Below are positions 24,070-32,594 of a stretch of DNA of 64,000 bases, piece by piece. The notes below the pieces were generated by a model. That model saw only the letters and a program-made list of their open reading frames with translations, was not told the DNA's origin and did no database searches. The translations under genes and the position numbers were made by a program. Origin of the DNA: Virgifigura sp964551315 (GTDB taxonomy: Bacteria > Pseudomonadota > Alphaproteobacteria > Dongiales > Dongiaceae); NCBI GenBank assembly GCA_964551315.1, contig CAZKCM010000020.1, forward strand, positions 1 to 64,000, read 5' to 3'. Every line of letters begins with the position of its first letter. Positions within the stretch are counted from its first letter, which is position 1.

Positions 24070-25389
24070 TCAGCCGGCGTACCGGATTTCCCGGTAGGCG
24101 CTGCGGAAGCGCGACACCTCGGCCGCGACCGCATCCGGATCCTCTCCGCGTTCCAGCACCCCTGCGATGAAGGCGGCGATCGCTGGCATCGCCTCGGCGC
24201 CCATGCCCCAGCGCACCGCCTCGGGCGTGCCGAGGCGCAGGCCGTTCAGGTCGCCGTCGACCGGCGCGATCGGCAGGCCGATGCCGCAGGCGAGGATGTT
24301 GGCCCGGCGTAGCCGTTGCGCGGCCGCCTGCCCGCCGCCGTAGCGCGCGGCCTCCACGGCGAACTGGTGCGACCGCGTGGCGCCTTGCCGGTGGGCGAAG
24401 ACCGGCACGCCCTCCCGGTGCAGGGCGTCGGCAAGGGCCTTGGCGGCTTCGATCATGTCCGCCGCATAGGCCGGTCCGAAGCGCTTCCAGTCGAGGAGGG
24501 TCACCGCCAGCGCCGCGGTCTTGGCGACGTCGAAATTGGCCGTGAGACCCGGAAAGGCGATCCGGTCCAACCGCTCGGCGAGGGCCGGATCGTTGGTGAG
24601 GACGAGCCCGGCCGGCGGGCCGCCGAGGCTCTTGTAGGTGCTCATCGTCATGAGGTCCGCGCCCTCGTCGAGCGGGTTCGGCCAGGCGCCGCCCGCGATG
24701 GGCCCGGAGAGGTGCGCGGCATCGAACAGCAGGCGGGCGCCGACCTCCGCCGCGATCGACTTGACCTCGCGCACCGGATGCGGGAACGGGTTCAGGCTCC
24801 CGCCGATGGTGATGAGGGCCGGCCGCAGGGCGAGCGCCTGCCGCCGCAGGGCGTCCAGGTCCACCGTATAGCGCTCCGGATCGACCGGCGCGGCGTGAAT
24901 CTCGAGACCATAGAGCCCGGCCGCGCCTGCGCGATGATGGGTCACGTGCCCGCCGATCTCTGGCGGCGGCGCGATGATCCGGCTCGCGGGTCGGCAAGTC
25001 GCCATGAAGGCATACAAATTGGCGATGGCGCCGGACGGCACGCGCAGCTCGGCGAATCGCGCCTTGAAGACCTCGCAGGCGAGGGCGGTTGCCAGGACCT
25101 CGATCCGCTCGATCGCCTCGAGCCCCGTCTCGTACTTGTCGCCGGGATAGCCCAGCGACGGCCGCGAGCCGAGGCCGCTCGCGAGCATGCGCTCGGCCTT
25201 CGGGTTCATGACGTTGGTTGCCGGGTTGAGATTGATGCAGTCCGACTCGTGGATGTGACGGTTCTGCTCCACCCAATTGTCGAGCGCATCGAGAAGGCCC
25301 TCGGCACCGAGGCTGTTCATGCCGTCGAGCAGCGCGGCCACGTGGTCCTCGATGGCCGCCGGCACCCAGTCTCTTCGCTCCAGCTTCAT
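24070..25389 (-). CDS. Serine hydroxymethyltransferase-like PLP enzyme
   Basis: A 439-residue fold-type I PLP enzyme. GGHVTHH at residues 146-152, the FDAAH motif (Asp223, His226) and the Schiff-base Lys253 in TMSTYKSLGGP match SHMT. The N-terminal substrate segment differs from housekeeping GlyA (NLNPATNVMNPKAER and GYPGDKY), so it is a paralogue. It is the last gene of a run with 2-oxo-tetronate isomerase and D-erythronate dehydrogenase, which suggests an aldol-type reaction on a hydroxy-acid or amino-acid product rather than folate metabolism. The exact reaction is unknown. Confidence 0.78.
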   Translation of the reverse strand: MKLERRDWVPAAIEDHVAALLDGMNSLGAEGLLDALDNWVEQNRHIHESDCINLNPATNVMNPKAERMLASGLGSRPSLGYPGDKYETGLEAIERIEVLATALACEVFKARFAELRVPSGAIANLYAFMATCRPASRIIAPPPEIGGHVTHHRAGAAGLYGLEIHAAPVDPERYTVDLDALRRQALALRPALITIGGSLNPFPHPVREVKSIAAEVGARLLFDAAHLSGPIAGGAWPNPLDEGADLMTMSTYKSLGGPPAGLVLTNDPALAERLDRIAFPGLTANFDVAKTAALAVTLLDWKRFGPAYAADMIEAAKALADALHREGVPVFAHRQGATRSHQFAVEAARYGGGQAAAQRLRRANILACGIGLPIAPVDGDLNGLRLGTPEAVRWGMGAEAMPAIAAFIAGVLERGEDPDAVAAEVSRFRSAYREIRYAG

Positions 25390-25423
25390 CGCGTTTCCCG
25401 CGCCCCTTTTTCGTCCCGCCGCT

Positions 25424-26410
25424 TCAAGCCGGCAGGAAGTCCTCGATATAGGCCCGGACGATGTCGTCCAGGCCGCGGTCCTGCGGCAGGCCGAGGGCGA
25501 GGGCGCGGTCGGAGTCGGTGCGGGCCGGCCAAGTGGCGACGATGCGCTCGATGAACGGGTCCGGTTCGACCCGGATCTCGCCGAGCGGCCGGTCGCCCGC
25601 CACGCGCCGCAGGCTGTCGATCATCTCCGCGACCGTGACGGCGAGGCCCGGCAGGTTGACCGCGCGGTCGTGGCCGAGTGCGCGGCCCTCGACCTCGTGC
25701 AGCCGGAGGAATCCCTCGACCACCGTACGATGGCCCGCCACGGGCATCATCGTCTCGGGCTTGACGGGGAGGACGCAGGTCTCGCCGTTGAGCGGCTCGC
25801 GGAAGACGCCGCTCGCGAAGCTGGAGGCGGCCTTGTTCGGCGTGCCCGGGCGGATGATGACGGTCGGGAGGCGCGCGCTGCGTCCGTCGAGGAAGCCCTT
25901 GCGGGTGTAATCGTTGATCAGCAACTCGCCGATCGCCTTGGTAACGCCGTAGGTGGTCTGCGGCGTCTGCTTGGTCGCGTCGCCAACCGTCGGCGGCATG
26001 GCGTCTCCGCCGAAGACCGCGAGCGAGCTGGCGAAGACGACTCGCGGGCAGGAGGCGCGTGCACGGCACGCCTCAAGCAGATTGAGCATGCCCGTCAGAT
26101 TGACGCGCAGCGCCAGGTCGAAGTCCTGCTCGCCGCCGCCGCTGACGACGGAGGCCAGATGGAAGACCGACAGGTCGTCCCGGTCGGCGAGGGCGAAGAC
26201 CTGATCTCGGTCGGCCATCTCGCCGACGACGATCCGCGCCCGGTTGTCGAGCCCGGTCGGCCGATCGGGTGGCGGCGCCGCGTCGAACAGGACGATTTCC
26301 TCGATCGGCTCGGGCCGGCCGGACGGGCCGGTCAGCCGGCCGAGCGCCAGAAGTCGGCGCGTCAGGGCGAGGCCGAGGAAGCCCGTGCCGCCCGTGACGA
26401 TGACCTTCAT
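25424..26410 (-). CDS. denD: D-erythronate dehydrogenase
   Basis: A 328-residue extended-SDR protein. The NAD loop TGGTGFLG lies at residues 6-13, the active-site segment FASSLAVFGG precedes the YGVTK pair, and RPGTPNKAASSF matches the DenD subgroup. DenD oxidises D-erythronate at C2 with NAD. The ATG at 26410 overlaps the TGA of the isomerase gene, showing a coupled operon. Known pathways continue with a kinase (OtnK) and a decarboxylase (OtnC), which are not in this window. Confidence 0.85.
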   Translation of the reverse strand: MKVIVTGGTGFLGLALTRRLLALGRLTGPSGRPEPIEEIVLFDAAPPPDRPTGLDNRARIVVGEMADRDQVFALADRDDLSVFHLASVVSGGGEQDFDLALRVNLTGMLNLLEACRARASCPRVVFASSLAVFGGDAMPPTVGDATKQTPQTTYGVTKAIGELLINDYTRKGFLDGRSARLPTVIIRPGTPNKAASSFASGVFREPLNGETCVLPVKPETMMPVAGHRTVVEGFLRLHEVEGRALGHDRAVNLPGLAVTVAEMIDSLRRVAGDRPLGEIRVEPDPFIERIVATWPARTDSDRALALGLPQDRGLDDIVRAYIEDFLPA

Positions 26411-27204
26411 GTCGATCGCCCTCCCACGCCATAGGGGACCGCCCAACCCAGCCCGTCGAGCGTATCGCCGCGGGGCCGGTACTCGCAGCCGACCCAGCCG
26501 TCATAGCCCAGCGAGTCGAGCAGCTCGAAGAGGAAAGGATAGTTGATCTCCTGTCGGTCGTCGGGCTCGTGGCGGCCGGGGACACCGGCGATCTGGACGT
26601 GGCGGATGATGTCGCGATTGGCGCGAAGGGTTTCGGACAGGAAGCCTTCCGAGATCTGGGCGTGGTAAAGGTCGTATTGCAGGAACAGGTTGTCGGCGCC
26701 AACGGCCTCGATGACGCGGCGCGCCTGGTCGGTGCGGGTCAGGAAATAGCCGGGCATGTCGCGGGTGTTGATCGGCTCGATCAGAATGGCGACGCCGGCC
26801 GCGGCGGCGGCCGTCGCGGCAAATCGCAGGTTCCGCACATAGACCGCCTCGCACTCCGCCGGGTCGGCGCCCTCCGGCACGATTCCCGCCATGGCGTGCA
26901 GGCGGCGGCAGCCGAGCGCCTTCGCGTAGGCGAGCGCGCTGTCCAGGCCGGCGCGGAACTCGGCCTCGCGCCCCGGCAGGGCGGCGGTCCCGCGCTCGCC
27001 CGCGTCCCAGTCGCCGGGCGGCAGGTTGAACAGCGCCTGCGTCAGGCCGGTTTCCGACAGGCGCTCGGCCAGCAGGTCCGGCGGATAGGCATAGGGGAAC
27101 AGATATTCGACCGCCTTGAAGCCGGCGCGCGCGGCCGCGCCGAACCGGTCGAGAAAGGCCAGTTCGGGAAACATCAGGCTGAGATTGGCGGCGAAACGCG
27201 GCAT
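26407..27204 (-). CDS. otnI: 2-oxo-tetronate isomerase / hydroxypyruvate isomerase family
   Basis: A 265-residue TIM-barrel of the Hyi/OtnI family. It begins PRFAANLSLMFPE, and has GFKAVEYLFPYAY, the metal-ligand region LIEPINTRDMPGYFL and HVQIAGVPGRHEP. These enzymes interconvert hydroxypyruvate and tartronate semialdehyde, or 2- and 3-oxo-tetronate. The coupled denD gene favours the tetronate activity. The ATG at 27204 gives the family N terminus; the longer frame is not conserved in character. Confidence 0.82.
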   Translation of the reverse strand: MPRFAANLSLMFPELAFLDRFGAAARAGFKAVEYLFPYAYPPDLLAERLSETGLTQALFNLPPGDWDAGERGTAALPGREAEFRAGLDSALAYAKALGCRRLHAMAGIVPEGADPAECEAVYVRNLRFAATAAAAAGVAILIEPINTRDMPGYFLTRTDQARRVIEAVGADNLFLQYDLYHAQISEGFLSETLRANRDIIRHVQIAGVPGRHEPDDRQEINYPFLFELLDSLGYDGWVGCEYRPRGDTLDGLGWAVPYGVGGRST

Positions 27205-27328
27205 CGTCGCGGCCCGTCGTTCCTCCAACGATTCCTTGGCCCATGGAATCACGGAAGCGCCGCCCTGCAAAGCCCCCGCGACGAGGGCGCGGGGACCGGC
27301 CCTCCTTCGCGAAGGGGAGGTGGCGTGC

Positions 27329-28675
27329 CTAGAACGACAGGCGGAGCTGCAACGAGAGGATGTCGACTTGGCTGTGGACCTCGCCGGTCAGGCTGCCGCG
27401 CGCCGCGTTGCCCGGCAGGGTCTGGCTGAGATCGATCTCGGCCTCGTCCATGAAGAAATGCGTGTAGGCGAGGTCGAGTGCGATTCCGGGTGTCGGCTGG
27501 TAGCCGAGGCCCAGCGAGAGCCAATAGCGGTCGGCATCGGGGATGCGGGGGTTGCGGGTACGGTCGGGCACCGGAGACTCGTCGTAGGCGGCACCGGCGC
27601 GCAGCGTCCAGGCCGGCGCCGGCCGCCAAGTTGTGCCGACCGCGAAGAACCAGGTGTCGCGCCAGTCCATGGTGGTGATGCTATCGTCCTGGATCGGGTT
27701 GTCGAACTCGATCGTGAGGTCGTCGAAGACGCTCCAGTTCGTCCACTTGGCCTGGGCCATGACCGCCCAGTCCGGCGCCAGCTCGTAATGGGCTCCCATG
27801 CTGACGCTGTCCGGCGTGACGAGTTCCGCACGCGCGCCCGTGTTGACGAAGGCGCCCGTCGCCGCCGAGAGCGTCGCGCCGATACCGGCCGCGTCGAGGT
27901 CGAAGCGGGCGTCGCCCTCGAGTTCGTGCTTCACGCGGGAGCGGTAGGCGAGGCCGAGGCGCAGGCGGTCGATCGGTTCGAGCAGGATTCCGAGATTGAA
28001 CCCAAATGCCCAATCGTCGGCCTCGACCTCGGCGGCACCGTCCATGGCCCCAGGGGTAGCGCCCGGGAAGCTGGCGCTGGCGCCGATCGAGCCGAAGTCG
28101 ATCGCCTCGCTCAGTTCCCCGTCGGCGTATTGGGCCTGTAGACCGGCACCGATCTGCAGGCGATCGGTGACGCGCCAAGCGAGGACCGGGTTGAGGTTGA
28201 CGGTCATCAGCCGGGTGTTGAGTGCATGGTACCGGCCGGCCCATCCTTCCGAGTAGTCGGTTTCGAGACCCCACGGCACGGTGACGGACAGGCCGAGACG
28301 GACGTCGTCTGCGACGGGAAGAAGGCCGTAGAACGCCGGTGCAACGGAATCCGGCGTAAGGTCGCTCCCTCCCGATCCGCCACCGGCGGGCGTGCCGGCG
28401 GCGGTCGTCCCGGCCGCGCGCCGCGGATCGGCATGCGGCGCTATGAGGGTACCGACGAGTGCGGCTTGCGCGCCGTCGTGGCGGGCGAAGGCGGCCGGGT
28501 TGAAGAAGCCGTAGGTGATGTCTTCCGCGCCGGCGATGCCGCCGGCCAGCGCATTTCCTAGCGCGCTTGCGCTGTGTTGTTGGATCTCGTAGCCGGAGGC
28601 GCGCGCGTCGGTGACGATGAGGGTGATCGTCGCGGCGGAGACCCCGGCGAGGGCGACAAGGCGGACGGATGGCAT
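27329..28675 (-). CDS. OmpP1/FadL/TodX family outer-membrane transporter
   Basis: A 448-residue outer-membrane barrel. A signal peptide (residues 1-26) is followed by the FadL hatch signature SGYEIQQHSASALGNALAGG and ITYGFFNPAAFA, then repeating beta strands, ending LSLQLRLSF with the terminal Phe used by the Bam complex. FadL-type proteins import fatty acids or aromatic hydrocarbons by lateral diffusion. It is divergent from a membrane histidine kinase across a gap with a tandem 21-base repeat. Confidence 0.9.
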   Translation of the reverse strand: MPSVRLVALAGVSAATITLIVTDARASGYEIQQHSASALGNALAGGIAGAEDITYGFFNPAAFARHDGAQAALVGTLIAPHADPRRAAGTTAAGTPAGGGSGGSDLTPDSVAPAFYGLLPVADDVRLGLSVTVPWGLETDYSEGWAGRYHALNTRLMTVNLNPVLAWRVTDRLQIGAGLQAQYADGELSEAIDFGSIGASASFPGATPGAMDGAAEVEADDWAFGFNLGILLEPIDRLRLGLAYRSRVKHELEGDARFDLDAAGIGATLSAATGAFVNTGARAELVTPDSVSMGAHYELAPDWAVMAQAKWTNWSVFDDLTIEFDNPIQDDSITTMDWRDTWFFAVGTTWRPAPAWTLRAGAAYDESPVPDRTRNPRIPDADRYWLSLGLGYQPTPGIALDLAYTHFFMDEAEIDLSQTLPGNAARGSLTGEVHSQVDILSLQLRLSF

Positions 28676-28719
28676 TCGGCACTCCTCTAGCGGATGTGCC
28701 CACGGAAGATGGCGAGCGT

Positions 28720-28762
28720 CGGTTAACGACGACTGAAGCGACGGTTAACGAAGCCTGAAGCG
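28720..28762. repeat. Tandem 21-base direct repeat (period 22)
   Basis: CGGTTAACGACGACTGAAGCG at 28720-28740 is followed one base later by a copy at 28742-28762 that differs at two positions. The 22-base period is two helical turns, so two regulator molecules could bind the same face. It lies between the fadL-like gene and the histidine kinase. Confidence 0.6.
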
Positions 28763-28888
28763 CGGGCGTCCAGGCCGATCCTTCCATCGAGTTTGAGGCG
28801 ACGTCTCACGATTAAGTCGATTTTTACGCCTTCGGGATCCCTAATCGGAGGCCTTGCGCAGGGGGCGGAGGTTTCGCCCGGGGGGCTT

Positions 28889-30340
28889 ATGGAACCAGTA
28901 CGGGACAGCCCGGAGACCGGCAATCTCGGGGGCGCGGATGCCGCGTTCCGAATCCACTGGTTCACCCTGCGTTTCGCGGATCCAGAGATCGAGAACCGAT
29001 TCTGCCGGGAGCAGTTGCGTCAGTGGATGCCGATCGTACGGCTCGGCGTTGGCTTGGGCGCGCTGCTCTACGGCGTCTTCGGCATTCTGGACTATATGGT
29101 CGCCGGGACGCAGCTCGCGGTCGTCTGGGCGATCCGTTTCAGCGTCCTGCCGATCATCTTCGGCACCCTACTTCTGACATGGTCTCCGCATTTCTACAGA
29201 GTCTCCCAGGCGGCGCTTGGTCTGGCCGTCGCGGCCGCCGGCGGCGGCATCGTAGCCATGACCGCCGTCATGGAGATGCCGGCGGCGGACCGCTACTACG
29301 CCGGCCTTATCATGGTCGTCAGCTACAGCGCGACGCTGATCCGGTTGCGGCACACCTATGCGGCCGTCATATCCCTCATGCTGCTCGGCAGCTATGAGAT
29401 CGTGGCCTGGTTCATCAACCCGGTTCCCCTTCTCAGCTTCGCCAGCAACTCCTTCTTCCTGTCGATGTCGGTGGGGGTGGGGATCTTCTCCGCCTATGTG
29501 ATCGAACTTTTGATCCGGCAGAAGTTCGTGCATACGGAGCAGCTCCGGCGCGCCCACGCGCTGGAGGCGTCACTCAAGCGCGAAGCGGAAACGGCAAGCC
29601 GAGCCAAGAGCGAATTCCTCGCCTCGATGAGCCACGAACTGCGGACGCCGCTCAACGCGATCATCGGATTCTCGGAAATGCTCAAGGCCGAAATGCTGGG
29701 CCCGCTCGGCATCGACCGCTACCGCGAATATGCCCACGATATCCACGGCAGCGGGCAGCATCTGCTTGGCATCATCAACGACATCCTTGACCTCGCGAAG
29801 GCGGAAGCCAACGCGCTGGAGCTGCATGAGGAGGTGATTCCCGTCGACCAGCTCCTTGAGGACGTGCTCCGCATGCTGCGGCCGAACGTGGCGAAGGCGG
29901 GGCTGCGCCTGGCCCTTGAGCCGCCGAAGGCGCCGATCGAGCTCTATGCCGACCGCCGCTATCTCCGCCAGATCCTCATCAACATGCTGTCGAACGCCGT
30001 CAAGTTCACCGAGCGCGGCGGCGAGATCGTCCTGTCGGCGGATCTGGACGCCTCCGGTGACTGCGTCTTCCGCTGCTCCGACAGCGGGATCGGCATCGCG
30101 GAGGACGATCTCGAACAGGTTCTCAGGCCCTTTGTACAGGTGGCCAATGTCTATACCCGCGACCACGGCGGCACCGGGCTCGGCCTGCCCCTCGTCAAGA
30201 AGCTCACCGAACTGCACGGCGGCGAGCTCCATCTCGAAAGCCGGCTCGGCGTCGGCACGACGGTCACAATCCGCCTGCCGGCCTGGCGGGTCATCGACCA
30301 AAAAGGTCAGGCGCCGCTCGCCGTCCGCTCGGCCGTATAG
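28889..30340 (+). CDS. Membrane sensor histidine kinase
   Basis: About 483 residues from the ATG at 28889 (a TTG at 28793 would add 32 residues with weaker support). Residues ~40-200 hold six hydrophobic helices in pairs with no large periplasmic loop, so it probably senses a membrane or intracellular cue. A coiled linker leads to the H box ASMSHELRTPLN with His249, then an N box NMLSNAVKFT, DSGIG and GTGLGL of the HATPase. No response regulator is adjacent. Its gene nearly meets the methyltransferase gene at its 3' end, and it is divergent from fadL. Confidence 0.87.
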   Translation: MEPVRDSPETGNLGGADAAFRIHWFTLRFADPEIENRFCREQLRQWMPIVRLGVGLGALLYGVFGILDYMVAGTQLAVVWAIRFSVLPIIFGTLLLTWSPHFYRVSQAALGLAVAAAGGGIVAMTAVMEMPAADRYYAGLIMVVSYSATLIRLRHTYAAVISLMLLGSYEIVAWFINPVPLLSFASNSFFLSMSVGVGIFSAYVIELLIRQKFVHTEQLRRAHALEASLKREAETASRAKSEFLASMSHELRTPLNAIIGFSEMLKAEMLGPLGIDRYREYAHDIHGSGQHLLGIINDILDLAKAEANALELHEEVIPVDQLLEDVLRMLRPNVAKAGLRLALEPPKAPIELYADRRYLRQILINMLSNAVKFTERGGEIVLSADLDASGDCVFRCSDSGIGIAEDDLEQVLRPFVQVANVYTRDHGGTGLGLPLVKKLTELHGGELHLESRLGVGTTVTIRLPAWRVIDQKGQAPLAVRSAV

Positions 30341-30346
30341 CGCCGG

Positions 30347-31810
30347 TCAGGCGGGCCGGCGCAGGTAGAGCAGGTAGACGCGCCCCGTCCGGTCCGGCCT
30401 GACCGCCTCGATCTCCGGCGCCGGCGAGAGTCCCTCGGCAAGTGCGCGCATGCCCGCCTCGTCGCGGTAGATCACGCTCCAGTCGCAGATGAACTCCATC
30501 GGCCAGATATTGCTCATCGGCGTGTCGCGCATGTTGCCGATGACCAGACGGCCGCCCGGTTTGAGCTGTCCGTAAAGGGTTGCGATCAACGGCCGCGCCC
30601 GACGCAGGGCGAGGTAGTCGATGAGCCCGACGCTGTAGATCAGGTCTTGCGTCGGCAACTCCCCGACGATCGACCAGGCCTTCAGCAGCTGCGTGAAGGA
30701 AACGTGGAGGCAGGAGACGGCGGCCAGGCCACCGTGCCGCATCACCTCCGGCAGGGTCTGCTCATAGGCCAGGGAGAGCGCGCTCTGGTCCTGGTCGACC
30801 AGCGTGAAGGCGACGGGCCGCTCCAACCTCGGGACACGCAGGTAGTTGGCGACTTCCTGCGCAGGGCCGCAGCCGAGGCTGAGGATGTTGACCCGTCCGT
30901 TGCCCTCGGCCGTTGCGACCGTATCGGCGATCGTCTGCTTGATCGACACCATGCGCGTCGCGATGCATTCCGCAACCTCGAGGCCAAGCCGGTGTACGAG
31001 ACGGCCATAGGCGGTATCGCCGATCCGCTCCCAGTCATAGACCTGCTTCATGAGCTGAAAGTCGCCGGGATAGCCGAGCGGCTTTTCATAGCCGCGTTGC
31101 CAGATCGGCGCGGCCATGAACTCCGGCGTCACCACCAGCTCGGTAAAGCGCTTGACCGCACGCAGCTTCTCGGGATCGTCCATCACCGAGGCGACAAGCT
31201 CGTTGCCCCGCTGCCAGAGCCGCCGCCAGTCGGGGATCGCGGTCTCCTCGCAGTGGTCGAGGATCTCATCCAGCCGATGCCGGTTGCGTCGGGTGCCGGC
31301 CGCGGGCTCCTCCGTTTCCGCGACCCGGCCAAGCGCTGCCTTGTAGCGGCGCAGGAAATAGACGACGTCCGCGCAGAGCTGCCGATAACCCGGGCAGACA
31401 CCGTCGACCTCGGCCTGCAGGCCGCCGTTCAACTCCTGCCGCAGCAGCGCCTCTTCGTGCCGCGCCATTAGTTGGCTGACGTCGAGATAGCCTTCGACGA
31501 ACTGAACGCCGAGCTTCTGGCCCATGGCCGTGGACTCGACCCGGGCGACGCGGGCGCGGCCCTGATGCGCCGTTTCCTGGCCGATGCCGATGCGGATCTC
31601 CACCGTTTCGCCGACGCGGTCGGACCAGTCGCCGGCCGGGCCGTCGACCGCGGCGATGCCGCTCAGGCTGAAATCAATCAGCCGGAGCGGTTCGCCGTTG
31701 ACGTCGAGGGTCACCAAACCGGGCGACAGGAGGTCCTTGGCCCGAAAGCGCTCGGCGCGGAAGAAGACGCGGCGGCCCTCGGCGCCGAGCAGCTGCTCGT
31801 AGCTCCTCAT
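30347..31810 (-). CDS. PilZ-domain class I SAM-dependent methyltransferase
   Basis: About 487 residues from the ATG at 31810, preceded by AAGGGG. The N-terminal ~110 residues look like PilZ: RVFFR arginine motif, then DFSLSG (D-x-S-x-x-G), the cyclic-di-GMP contact. A helical linker precedes a methyltransferase core with LSLGCGPAQE as SAM motif I and YSVGLIDYL as a post-I helix. The C-terminal half is a known group of Rossmann methyltransferases of unknown substrate. Fusion of a c-di-GMP module to a methyltransferase implies control by that second messenger. In-frame starts up to 31984 are possible. Confidence 0.75.
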   Translation of the reverse strand: MRSYEQLLGAEGRRVFFRAERFRAKDLLSPGLVTLDVNGEPLRLIDFSLSGIAAVDGPAGDWSDRVGETVEIRIGIGQETAHQGRARVARVESTAMGQKLGVQFVEGYLDVSQLMARHEEALLRQELNGGLQAEVDGVCPGYRQLCADVVYFLRRYKAALGRVAETEEPAAGTRRNRHRLDEILDHCEETAIPDWRRLWQRGNELVASVMDDPEKLRAVKRFTELVVTPEFMAAPIWQRGYEKPLGYPGDFQLMKQVYDWERIGDTAYGRLVHRLGLEVAECIATRMVSIKQTIADTVATAEGNGRVNILSLGCGPAQEVANYLRVPRLERPVAFTLVDQDQSALSLAYEQTLPEVMRHGGLAAVSCLHVSFTQLLKAWSIVGELPTQDLIYSVGLIDYLALRRARPLIATLYGQLKPGGRLVIGNMRDTPMSNIWPMEFICDWSVIYRDEAGMRALAEGLSPAPEIEAVRPDRTGRVYLLYLRRPA

Positions 31811-32176
31811 GCCGCTTGCCCCTTCGGCAAGTCCCGAGAATCCGGACCGCGGGAGCCGTGCGCGTGGAACGGATGTCTCTCCTGACAAACGGCGGCCATC
31901 CGCCGCCCTAAGGGCATTGCCTCGCCCCATATCGCTTTCACGATTGTATACCCCCCAATCCGCGCTGCGTTCAGGCCGAACCATACTGTTGACGCAACGG
32001 AGTGACTAGACGAACAAAGAGAGAATTTGCACAAGTTTGACGTAAATCCCGTGAATTGTCGGAACGAAGACTACGGCTCGATTATGGTTTAACGTTAATG
32101 GCCCATTCGGGTCTTCGGCGCCGGACGCGCCGTTCCGGCGCGGTCCGCGCGCAAGCGACGTGCCGCTGCGCGCGGG
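31811..32176. other. AT-richer gap upstream of the PilZ-methyltransferase
   Basis: A 366-base gap between two leftward genes. Bases ~31940-32100 are markedly AT-richer than the genome average and presumably contain the methyltransferase promoter. I see no RNA gene or convincing ORF and no clear terminator for the upstream response regulator. Confidence 0.4.
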
Positions 32177-32581
32177 TTAGGACGGGGCCTGACGTCCAAG
32201 GAGGGAACCCAGGACCGCCGCCAGCACCTCTTGCGTGAAGGGTTTCTGAATCACCGGCCGCGGTGCCCAGCGGTCCGGGATGCCGTCGCGGCCATAGCCG
32301 GTCACGAAGGCGAACGGGATCCGTTCCTCTTCCAGGCGCTCGGCTATCGGATAGGCCGGTTCGTGTCCCAGATTGACGTCGAGCACGGCGACGTCCGGCC
32401 GGCGATCCTGAAGGATTGCGAGCGTCCCGACGACGTCGCCGGCATGCCACACCTCGGCACAGCCAAGCGCCTCCAGCATGTCCTCGATGAGGAAGGAAAC
32501 GATGGTTTCGTCCTCGACGACCAGGATCTTGAGCCCGGCGAAAGGCGGGTTTTCCAGTGGCGTCGGCCCTGAATCACTCAT
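32177..32581 (-). CDS. Single-domain response regulator
   Basis: A 134-residue receiver with no output domain. Acidic pocket residues (VVEDE), the phospho-acceptor Asp68 in VAVLDVNL and the Lys of IQKPF are present. It starts 13 bases after the HWE kinase stop, so the two form a pair. Receivers of this type in alphaproteobacteria often act as phosphate sinks or relay to general-stress regulators. The C-terminal half holds a TGYGRDG motif in place of the usual TA switch segment, as in several HWE-linked receivers. Confidence 0.88.
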   Translation of the reverse strand: MSDSGPTPLENPPFAGLKILVVEDETIVSFLIEDMLEALGCAEVWHAGDVVGTLAILQDRRPDVAVLDVNLGHEPAYPIAERLEEERIPFAFVTGYGRDGIPDRWAPRPVIQKPFTQEVLAAVLGSLLGRQAPS

Positions 32582-32594
32582 GCTCCTCCGGCGA

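Noticed and set aside
22712..25276. An 854-codon leftward frame
   Set aside because: It covers the SDR gene antisense and the SHMT gene in another frame, with Arg/Pro/Gly-rich composition. Only its last 36 codons, with their own ribosome site, are kept as a candidate.
32040..32100. EcfG-type promoter at GGAAC near 32061
   Set aside because: GGAAC is present, but no CGTT lies 16-17 bases downstream.
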